From: an uncultured Eubacteriales bacterium
GTDB taxonomy: Bacteria > Bacillota > Clostridia > Oscillospirales > Acutalibacteraceae
Reading direction: 5' to 3'
DNA length: 5,454 nt
Assembly: GCA_934615635.1 (NCBI GenBank)
Contig: CAKTTT010000159.1
Location: 1-5,454 of the forward strand
Shown: in pieces, positions 1-5,454 of the stretch
How the letters are laid out: each line of letters starts with the position of its first letter
How positions within the stretch are numbered: position 1 is the first letter of the stretch
The notes under the pieces: model-generated
The model's input: only the letters and a program-made list of their open reading frames with translations
Databases searched by the model: none
What the model was told of the DNA's origin: nothing
Translations under genes and position numbers: made by a program

Positions 1-3000
1 GTGTATGTGGCCGCCCGCAGCCGTCAGGACCGGGTCCATGCTCTGGACAGCGAGCACAGCCATCTGGTGCTGCTGTGTGAGGACAACCGGGGCTATGCCA
101 ATCTGGTGAAGCTGGTATCCGCCGCCTGGACGGAGGGATTTTACGGCAAGCCCCGGGTGGACCGGGAACTGCTGCGCCGGTATTCCGGCGGATTGATCGC
201 CCTGTCCGCCTGCTTGGCGGGAGAGATCCCCAAGGCGCTGCGCCGGGGGGATTATGACGGTGCGAAGGAGATCGCTCTGGAGTATCGGGAGATTTTTGGG
301 GCGGAGAACTTTTTCTTGGAGCTGCAGGATCACGGTCTGGAGGAACAGAAGGCCATCAACCCCTCGCTGATCCGTTTATCCAGGGAAACGGGGATTCCGC
401 TGGTGTGCACCAACGATGCGCATTACCTGACCAGGGAGGATGCCCGAACGCAGAGGGTGCTTATCTGCATCGGCACCAACACCACTCTGGATGCACCCAG
501 CCCGCTGGCCTTTGAAACGGAGGAGTTTTACCTCAAATCAGAGGCGGAGATGCGTTCGCTCTTCCCCGGCGTACCCGAGGCCTTTGACAACACGGCGGCC
601 ATCGCCAGGAGATGCCGGGTGGAGCTGGAGTTCGGCAAGACCCAGTTGCCCGCCTTCGACGCCCCGGGCGGCGACAGCGCCGCCTTTTTCCGCCGCCAAT
701 GCGAGGAGGGGCTGCGCCGACGGTATGGGGAGAACCCGCCCCAGGCTCTTCGGGAACGATTGGAATACGAGATGGACACGGTGGAGCGGATGGGCTATGT
801 GGATTACTACCTCATTGTCAACGATTTCGTCCAGTACGCCAAGAGCCATGATATCCCGGTGGGGCCGGGCCGGGGATCCGGCGCCGGCAGCCTGTGCGCC
901 TACTGCATCGGCATCACGGGTATCGATCCTATCCAGTATAATCTGCTGTTCGAGCGGTTCCTCAATCCGGAGCGGGTGAGTATGCCTGATTTCGATATCG
1001 ATTTCTGCAATGAGAAGCGGCAGCAGGTCATCGACTATGTCATCGACAAGTACGGCGCCGACCGGGTGGCCCAGATCATCACCTTCGGCACCATGGCCGC
1101 CCGGGCGGCCATCCGCGACGTGGCCCGGGCCATGGCGATTCCCTATGCGGTGGCGGATCAGGTGGCCAAGCAGGTGCCCTGGGAGCTGAACATGACCCTG
1201 GATCGGGCGCTGACCCTCTCCAAGCCGCTGCGGGAGCGGATGGAGGAGGATCCCCAGGTACGGGGGCTGATCGAGATGGCCCGGAAGGTGGAGGGGATGC
1301 CCCGCCATGCCTCCACCCATGCGGCGGGGGTAGTGATCACCGCCAGACCGGTGAGCGAATATGTGCCCCTCTGCCTCAACGGGGAGGCGGTGGCCACCCA
1401 GTATACCATGACCACCCTGGAGGAGCTGGGCCTGCTGAAGATGGACTTCCTGGGCCTGCGGAACTTGACCATCATCGACGATGCCTCCAAGATGATCCGT
1501 GCGCAGCGGCCGGATTTCCGCATGGAGGATATTCCCACCGACTCCCCGGAGGTTTACGCCATGATGGCCCGGGGGGAAAGCGAAGGGGTGTTCCAGTTCG
1601 AATCGGCGGGTATGAAGCGGGTGCTGGTGAACCTGGGCCCCGACTGCTTCGAGGATCTCATCGCCGTTATCTCCCTTTACCGTCCGGGTCCCATGGACTC
1701 CATTCCTAAGTACATCAACAACCGCCATCATCCGGAGCAGGTGAGATACGCCCATCCGCTGCTCAAGCCCATTCTGGACGTGACCTACGGCTGCATCGTC
1801 TATCAGGAGCAGGTGATGCAGATCTTCCGGGAGCTGGCGGGCTATTCCCTGGGACGGGCGGACGTGGTGCGCCGCGCCATGTCCAAAAAGAAGCATGACG
1901 TGATGGAACGGGAGAGAGCCATCTTTATCCACGGCTTGACGGACGAGCAGGGGAAGATCCAGGTGGAGGGCTGTGTGCGCCGGGGCGTACCGGAGGCGGT
2001 GGCCGACGCTATTTTCGAGGATATGTCCTCCTTCGCCTCCTACGCTTTCAATAAATCTCACGCCTGCGCCTATGCGTTGGTGGCTTATCAGACGGCGTGG
2101 CTCAAATGCTTTTACCCCAAGGAATACATGGCCGCCCTGCTGACCAGCGTGCTGGACAGCGGCAAGGTGGTGGGATATATCAATGAATGCGAGCGTCTGG
2201 GGATCCAGGTGCTGCCCCCTTCGGTCAACGAGAGCCGTTCCGCTTTCACCGTGGCGGGGGATCACATCCGCTTCGGCCTGCTGGCGGTGAAAAACCTGGG
2301 CCGGGGCCTGATTGCGGAGCTGGTGCGGGAACGGGAAACCGGAGGTCCCTTCGCCGGTTTCTATGATTTCTGCCGTCGGATGTCCCCCTACCGGGAATTC
2401 AATCGGCGGGCGCTGGAGAGCCTGATCAAATGCGGGGCCATGGATGGGCTGGGGGCCAATCGCCGCCAGATGCTGGAGGGCATGAACCAGATGCTGGACC
2501 AGTTGGACGAGGATAACCGCCGCAATCTGGATGGGCAGTTGGGCTTTTTCGATGATCCGGCGGCGCAGGGAATGGGAGAGCCCGCCCTGCCCGCGGCGGA
2601 GGAGTATGCTTACGCCGCGCTGCTGGAGATGGAGAAGGAGGTCACCGGCATGTATATGTCGGGGCATCCTCTCAAGCCCTATGCGGATGCCTACCGGCGG
2701 CCGGAGATATCCCGGACACAGGATATTCTGCAAAGCGCAGAGGAGCAGGAGGCCGGCGGACGAACGGCGGACGGCGCCGCGGTCACGCTGTTGGGCATGG
2801 TGGGAACGGTGCGTTCCCAGACGACCCGCAGCAACGCCCGAATGGCCTATGCGATGGTGGAGGACCTCTACGGCTCCATGGAGCTGATCGTCTTTCCCAA
2901 AGTCCTGGAGGAGTACGGCGGTTTGCTCCAGACGGGGCGGATTGTAGTGGCGCAGGGGCGGATCAGCCTGCGGGAGGACGAGGCGCCCAAGCTGATCTGC

Positions 3001-3342
3001 GACAGGCTGCTGGATGCGCCCGACCCGGAACATCTCCCCGCCTTCGGACCGCCGGGACGAACCCGCCGGCCTCAGCCTGCCGCGGCGCCCGCTCCCTCGG
3101 CCGCAGCGCCCAACGCCCGGCACGGGCTGTATCTACGGGCGCCGTCTGCCGAGAGTCCGCTGTTCAAGCGGGCCTGCCTGTCGTTGGCGGTGTTCGACGG
3201 CGCCGAGCCGGTTTATATCCGCTTTATGGATACGGGTAAGCTGGTGAAAGCGCCTCAGAGCATGTGGGTATGGCCCCATGAGGTGCTGCTGGAAGAGCTG
3301 AAAAGGATTCTGGGAGAGGAAAATGTGGCGCTGGTCAGATGA
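1..3342 (+). CDS. dnaE: DNA polymerase III subunit alpha (DnaE), 5'-truncated by the window edge
   Basis: This is a C-family replicative DNA polymerase catalytic subunit, which extends primers with dNTPs at the replication fork. In Firmicutes it usually works beside PolC, mainly on the lagging strand. Residue numbers count from the window edge. The PHP domain fills about 1-200, with NDAHY at 138-142, but its N-terminal 80-85 residues, including the first metal-binding HxH motif, lie upstream. The initial GTG is therefore an internal valine codon (VYVAARSR), not a start. The palm and fingers carry GPGRGSGAGS (288-297), PDFDIDF (329-335, with catalytic aspartates D330 and D332), HASTHAAGVV (436-445), FEDLI (550-554, where D552 is probably the third catalytic aspartate) and NKSH (684-687). 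A helix-hairpin-helix region lies near 757-820. QLGFF (846-850) matches the internal beta-clamp-binding motif. An OB fold spans about 926-1006. A Pro/Ala-rich linker (1023-1040) leads to a C-terminal domain ending at 1113. There is no internal stop or frameshift. The estimated full length, near 1,195 residues, is normal to slightly long. Confidence 0.97.
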   Translation: MYVAARSRQDRVHALDSEHSHLVLLCEDNRGYANLVKLVSAAWTEGFYGKPRVDRELLRRYSGGLIALSACLAGEIPKALRRGDYDGAKEIALEYREIFGAENFFLELQDHGLEEQKAINPSLIRLSRETGIPLVCTNDAHYLTREDARTQRVLICIGTNTTLDAPSPLAFETEEFYLKSEAEMRSLFPGVPEAFDNTAAIARRCRVELEFGKTQLPAFDAPGGDSAAFFRRQCEEGLRRRYGENPPQALRERLEYEMDTVERMGYVDYYLIVNDFVQYAKSHDIPVGPGRGSGAGSLCAYCIGITGIDPIQYNLLFERFLNPERVSMPDFDIDFCNEKRQQVIDYVIDKYGADRVAQIITFGTMAARAAIRDVARAMAIPYAVADQVAKQVPWELNMTLDRALTLSKPLRERMEEDPQVRGLIEMARKVEGMPRHASTHAAGVVITARPVSEYVPLCLNGEAVATQYTMTTLEELGLLKMDFLGLRNLTIIDDASKMIRAQRPDFRMEDIPTDSPEVYAMMARGESEGVFQFESAGMKRVLVNLGPDCFEDLIAVISLYRPGPMDSIPKYINNRHHPEQVRYAHPLLKPILDVTYGCIVYQEQVMQIFRELAGYSLGRADVVRRAMSKKKHDVMERERAIFIHGLTDEQGKIQVEGCVRRGVPEAVADAIFEDMSSFASYAFNKSHACAYALVAYQTAWLKCFYPKEYMAALLTSVLDSGKVVGYINECERLGIQVLPPSVNESRSAFTVAGDHIRFGLLAVKNLGRGLIAELVRERETGGPFAGFYDFCRRMSPYREFNRRALESLIKCGAMDGLGANRRQMLEGMNQMLDQLDEDNRRNLDGQLGFFDDPAAQGMGEPALPAAEEYAYAALLEMEKEVTGMYMSGHPLKPYADAYRRPEISRTQDILQSAEEQEAGGRTADGAAVTLLGMVGTVRSQTTRSNARMAYAMVEDLYGSMELIVFPKVLEEYGGLLQTGRIVVAQGRISLREDEAPKLICDRLLDAPDPEHLPAFGPPGRTRRPQPAAAPAPSAAAPNARHGLYLRAPSAESPLFKRACLSLAVFDGAEPVYIRFMDTGKLVKAPQSMWVWPHEVLLEELKRILGEENVALVR

Positions 3343-3368
3343 TTTTTTCGGGGCTATGTGAAAGATGC

Positions 3369-3398
3369 GCAAATATTGTCGAAAGTATTGCCATTTTT
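3369..3398 (+). terminator. Possible weak intrinsic terminator downstream of dnaE
   Basis: GCAA at 3369-3372 and TATT at 3374-3377 can pair with the segment 3384-3391 (AGTATTGC), with one bulged A at 3373, one G-U pair and a six-base loop. T5 follows at 3394-3398. The stem is short and AT-rich, so termination would be inefficient at best. A separate T6 run directly after the dnaE stop (3343-3348) has no convincing hairpin before it. dnaE transcripts may therefore read through into pfkA. Confidence 0.25.
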
Positions 3399-3412
3399 CC
3401 CCATTCCCACGC

Positions 3413-3442
3413 TTGATATTCTTTCGGCAGCTGGTGTATAAT
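3413..3442 (+). promoter_or_regulatory. Sigma-A-type promoter for pfkA
   Basis: The -35 element is TTGATA (3413-3418, five of six consensus bases) and the -10 element is a perfect TATAAT (3437-3442), separated by an 18-base spacer. The expected transcription start is about 3449-3451, which gives a leader of roughly 100 bases before the pfkA ATG. The local sequence is AT-rich compared with the coding regions on both sides. The promoter implies that pfkA can be transcribed independently of dnaE. Confidence 0.85.
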
Positions 3443-3449
3443 ATAAAAA

Positions 3450-3551
3450 GTTACGGTTTAATCCAGATTATAACAGCGGCCGGCTTTCAAGAAGAGAAGG
3501 ACGCCCATCCGTCGGTTTCCCGGCGGGAGCGAAAGGACGGTTAATGAGACA
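3450..3551 (+). promoter_or_regulatory. pfkA 5' leader with competing hairpins and ribosome binding site
   Basis: The best Shine-Dalgarno is AAAGGA at 3532-3537. It lies 14 bases from the pfkA ATG, which is long, but only 6 bases from an out-of-frame ATG at 3544. The 7-mer AAGGACG occurs twice (3497-3503 and 3533-3539) on either side of CCGTC (3509-3513). CGTC at 3510-3513 can pair with GACG at 3500-3503 (loop of six). Alternatively CCGTC can pair with GACGG at 3536-3540, enclosing a small CCC/GGG hairpin (3519-3527) and covering half of the Shine-Dalgarno. The two folds exclude each other. This matches no known riboswitch that I recognise, and regulation is inferred from pairing alone. Confidence 0.35.
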
Positions 3552-4520
3552 ATGGCCATACGGAAGATTGCGGTTTTAACCAGCGGCGGCGACGCGCCGG
3601 GCATGAACGCGGGGATCCGCGCCGTGGTCCGCACGGCGCTGAGCAAGGGTGTGGAATGCTTCGGCGTCTATCGCGGATACAACGGCCTGATCAACGGTGA
3701 TTTGGTCCCCATGAATCTGCGCAGCGTGTCGGATATCATCCACCGGGGCGGAACCATGCTCTACACCGCCCGCAGCCCGGAGTTCTGCACCGAAGCGGGG
3801 ATGCAGAAGGCGGTGGAAACCTGCCGGAAAAACGAGATCGACGGCGTGGTGGTGATCGGCGGCGACGGATCCTTCCGCGGCGCTCAGGATCTGACCCGCC
3901 ACGGCGTTCCCTGCATCGGCCTGCCGGGTACCATTGATAACGATATCTCCTGCTGCGAACATACCATCGGGTATGACACGGCGCTGAACACCAGCATGGA
4001 AATGATCGACAAGCTGCGGGATACGGCTCAGTCCCACGACCGCTGCAGCGTGGTGGAGGTTATGGGCCGCCGCGCTGGCTATCTGGCTTTGAACGTGGGC
4101 ATCGCCGTGGGCGCTACCAGCATCATCGTACCGGAGGTCCCCTTTGATTTTGAGCGGGACATCATCGACCGGATGCGGACCACCTCCGCTACCGGCAAAA
4201 AGCATTTCATCGTTATCGTGGCCGAGGGCGTGGGGCATGTGATGAGCATGGCTGAGGACATCGAAAAGCGGCTGGGGATCGAGACCCGCGCCACCATTCT
4301 GGGACATGTGCAGCGGGGCGGAAATCCCACGGTATACGATCGGGTGCTGGCCAGCCAGATGGGCTATTATGCGGTGGAGATTCTGCTGGAAGGCAAGAGC
4401 AACCGGGTAGTGACCATCCAGAACGACCATGTACTGGATTTCGATATTGAGGAAGCCCTGCAGATGAAGAAGCCCTTTGACTTTGACCTTTACCGCATGG
4501 CCCACGAGATTTCCATTTGA
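3552..4520 (+). CDS. pfkA: ATP-dependent 6-phosphofructokinase
   Basis: This cytoplasmic enzyme phosphorylates fructose 6-phosphate to fructose 1,6-bisphosphate, the committed step of glycolysis; family members are tetramers. At 322 residues it has the usual bacterial PfkA length (about 320). Visible motifs are the N-terminal nucleotide-binding TSGGDAPGMN (10-19), GGDGS (103-107) and PGTIDND (125-131), with D129 as the probable catalytic base. Substrate-binding residues include R164, MGR (171-173), E225, R246, H252 and R255 in GHVQRGG (251-257). Glycine at 106 (GGDG, not GGDD) and at 126 (PGTIDND, not PKTIDND) indicate ATP and not pyrophosphate as donor. The ATG at 3552 gives MAIRKIAVLTSGGD, the standard N terminus of the family, and no other in-frame start fits. 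Aligned from memory to the Escherichia coli and Geobacillus enzymes, effector-site R23, R27, R156, K216 and H218 are kept, but the equivalents of Glu187 and Arg211 are threonines (T189 and T214). Allosteric control may therefore differ. Confidence 0.98.
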   Translation: MAIRKIAVLTSGGDAPGMNAGIRAVVRTALSKGVECFGVYRGYNGLINGDLVPMNLRSVSDIIHRGGTMLYTARSPEFCTEAGMQKAVETCRKNEIDGVVVIGGDGSFRGAQDLTRHGVPCIGLPGTIDNDISCCEHTIGYDTALNTSMEMIDKLRDTAQSHDRCSVVEVMGRRAGYLALNVGIAVGATSIIVPEVPFDFERDIIDRMRTTSATGKKHFIVIVAEGVGHVMSMAEDIEKRLGIETRATILGHVQRGGNPTVYDRVLASQMGYYAVEILLEGKSNRVVTIQNDHVLDFDIEEALQMKKPFDFDLYRMAHEISI

Positions 4521-4532
4521 TGCGTTTTTATC

Positions 4533-4570
4533 AAGCTCCCCCGTCCGGTCTCGCCGGATGGGGGAGCTTT
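4533..4570 (+). terminator. Strong hairpin, probable intrinsic terminator of pfkA
   Basis: The arms 4533-4548 and 4554-4569 form a 16-base-pair stem with a single G-U pair (4543 with 4559) and a five-base loop (TCTCG). It starts 13 bases after the pfkA stop codon and ends 21 bases before the -35 of the next promoter, the expected place for a terminator. The U tract is unusually short: only TTT at 4568-4570, two of which pair in the stem, followed by GAG. The hairpin may need a factor, may act mainly as a 3' end stabiliser, or may be leaky. Confidence 0.75.
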
Positions 4571-4590
4571 GAGCAGAGCGGCGGGAATGA

Positions 4591-4619
4591 TTGACAATTG
4601 CTCCGCCGTATATTACAAT
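4591..4619 (+). promoter_or_regulatory. Sigma-A-type promoter for glyS
   Basis: A perfect -35 TTGACA (4591-4596) is followed, after an optimal 17-base spacer, by TACAAT (4614-4619), which matches five of six -10 consensus bases. The predicted transcription start is near 4626, leaving a leader of about 63 bases. This is the strongest promoter match in the window, in keeping with an abundantly needed aminoacyl-tRNA synthetase. Confidence 0.88.
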
Positions 4620-4637
4620 AGACCGGATAAGCGGCGC

Positions 4638-4688
4638 AGGAGGGGATCCCGGCTCTGCGGCCGGATGCAGGAAAGGAATGGTCTACAC
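4638..4688 (+). promoter_or_regulatory. glyS leader with two Shine-Dalgarno sequences
   Basis: AAAGGA at 4672-4677 lies 11 bases before the chosen ATG (4689) and is the likely ribosome binding site. A second, stronger-looking AGGAGGGG occupies 4638-4645. It is followed by a small hairpin, CCGGC (4649-4653) with GCCGG (4660-4664), that directly abuts an in-frame ATG at 4665. Linear spacing from AGGAGGGG to 4665 is 19 bases, too long unless the hairpin brings the two together. The leader has no room for a T-box, and no T-box-like motif was seen. Confidence 0.5.
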
Positions 4689-5454
4689 ATGAACAACGCG
4701 GACAAAACCATGGAGAAAATCGTCGCGCTCTGTAAGGGCCGCGGCTTCGTCTATCCCGGCTCGGATATCTACGGCGGTCTCGCCAACGCCTGGGATTACG
4801 GCCCTCTGGGCGTGGAGCTGAAAAACAACGTCAAGCGCGCATGGTGGAAGAAATTCGTTCAGGAAAGCCCCACCAATGTCGGGCTGGACAGCGCCATCCT
4901 GATGAACCGGGAGGTGTGGGTGGCTTCCGGCCATGTGGGCGGATTCTCCGACCCGCTGATGGATTGCCGGGACTGCAAAAGCCGGCACCGCGCCGACAAG
5001 CTGATCGAGGATTTCGACGGTACCGTCGCGGACGGCTGGAGCAATGAGCGGATGATGGAATTCATCCAGGCGCATAATATCGGCTGCCCCAACTGCGGCG
5101 GCCACAATTTTACCGATATCCGCCAATTCAACCTGATGTTCCGCACCCATCAGGGCGTCACCGAGGATGCGAAAAACGAGGTGTATCTGCGGCCGGAAAC
5201 CGCCCAGGGCATTTTCGTCAACTTCCAGAACGTGCAGCGCACTGCCCGCAAAAAGCTGCCCTTCGGCGTGGCACAGGTGGGCAAAAGCTTCCGGAATGAA
5301 ATCACCCCCGGCAACTTCATTTTCCGCGTCCGGGAATTTGAGCAGATGGAGCTGGAATTTTTCTGCAAACCGGGCACCGATCTGGAGTGGTTTTCCTACT
5401 GGCGTGCTTTCTGCCGGGATTGGTTGCTGAAGCTGGGGATGAAGGAGGAAAATA
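4689..5454 (+). CDS. glyS: Glycine--tRNA ligase, single-chain dimeric type, 3'-truncated by the window edge
   Basis: This cytoplasmic class II aminoacyl-tRNA synthetase activates glycine with ATP and charges tRNA-Gly. It is the single-chain alpha2 form (sometimes named glyQS), not the alpha/beta two-subunit form. The visible 255 codons are about the first half of a protein of usually around 460 residues. The N-terminal KTMEKIVALCKGRGFVYPGS and DYGPLG (36-41) are typical of the family. C93-C96 and C133-C136 form two CxxC pairs that probably bind zinc in an inserted domain. RPETAQG (168-174) belongs to the glycine-recognition region. FRNE (201-204) followed by RVREFEQME (213-221) is class II motif 2, with the ATP-contacting arginine. 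Motif 3 and the anticodon-binding domain lie beyond the edge. ATG 4689 fits the usual family start; an in-frame ATG at 4665 would add eight residues (MQERNGLH). The frame is open to the last base. It has its own promoter, separate from pfkA. Confidence 0.96.
   Translation, partial: MNNADKTMEKIVALCKGRGFVYPGSDIYGGLANAWDYGPLGVELKNNVKRAWWKKFVQESPTNVGLDSAILMNREVWVASGHVGGFSDPLMDCRDCKSRHRADKLIEDFDGTVADGWSNERMMEFIQAHNIGCPNCGGHNFTDIRQFNLMFRTHQGVTEDAKNEVYLRPETAQGIFVNFQNVQRTARKKLPFGVAQVGKSFRNEITPGNFIFRVREFEQMELEFFCKPGTDLEWFSYWRAFCRDWLLKLGMKEEN

Noticed and set aside
1..3. GTG at the first base as the start codon of dnaE
   Set aside because: The preceding residues in homologues continue the PHP domain, and the window starts at an internal valine. 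Roughly 80-85 residues are missing upstream.
538..3123. An 861-residue open frame on the - strand, antisense to dnaE
   Set aside because: It lies wholly opposite a well-conserved gene, its His/Gly/Arg/Pro-rich translation resembles no family I know, and GC-biased third positions in dnaE remove stops from the opposite strand.
3355..3373. A possible catabolite-responsive (cre) operator, TGTGAAAGATGCGCAAA, upstream of the pfkA promoter
   Set aside because: The central CG and several other conserved positions do not match the cre consensus, so the resemblance is only to the outer bases.
3343..3551. A small RNA or known riboswitch in the dnaE-pfkA gap
   Set aside because: Beyond the promoter, the weak hairpins and the ribosome binding site, no conserved riboswitch core or independent terminator-bounded transcript can be recognised.
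3458..3646. A 62-residue - strand frame across the pfkA leader
   Set aside because: It overlaps the pfkA promoter leader and start, has no recognisable domain, and is probably a chance frame.
3576..4505. A 309-residue open frame on the - strand, antisense to pfkA
   Set aside because: It has the same composition artefact as the frame opposite dnaE: a low-complexity His/Ala/Gly-rich product, no ribosome binding site or promoter noticed, and complete overlap with pfkA.

Overview
This 5,454-base window carries three housekeeping genes, all on the + strand: the 3' part of dnaE (DNA polymerase III alpha subunit), a complete pfkA (ATP-dependent 6-phosphofructokinase) and the 5' part of glyS (single-chain, dimer-type glycyl-tRNA synthetase). 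The coding DNA is GC-rich, with mostly G or C in third positions, and the short intergenic regions are richer in A and T. The dnaE-pfkA adjacency, the sequence character of the three proteins, the consensus sigma-A-type promoters and the AAAGGA-type Shine-Dalgarno sequences point to a low-to-moderate-relatedness member of Firmicutes/Clostridia with raised GC, perhaps an Oscillospirales-like gut anaerobe. That placement is inference from remembered family sequences, not a database search.

Layout: dnaE runs from the left edge to 3342 and lacks about 80-85 N-terminal residues, because its real start lies upstream of the window. The gap 3343-3551 (209 bases) holds a possible weak terminator, a clear promoter (TTGATA, 18-base spacer, TATAAT) and a roughly 100-base pfkA leader that can fold in two mutually exclusive ways. 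pfkA (3552-4520) is followed within 15 bases by a strong GC-rich hairpin, the likely terminator. The glyS promoter (TTGACA, 17-base spacer, TACAAT) and a short structured leader follow, and glyS runs off the right edge after 255 codons. The glyS leader is too short for a T-box riboswitch.

The genes serve replication, glycolysis and translation. Each of the two complete gene starts has its own promoter, so they look like neighbouring transcription units and not a tight operon, though read-through from dnaE into pfkA is possible. I see no mobile element, CRISPR array, RNA gene or novel defence-type system. The points most worth a second look are fine-scale: apparent substitutions in the PfkA allosteric effector site, a mini-ORF overlapping the pfkA start that has the better-placed ribosome binding site, and an alternative in-frame glyS start preceded by a strong Shine-Dalgarno and a hairpin.
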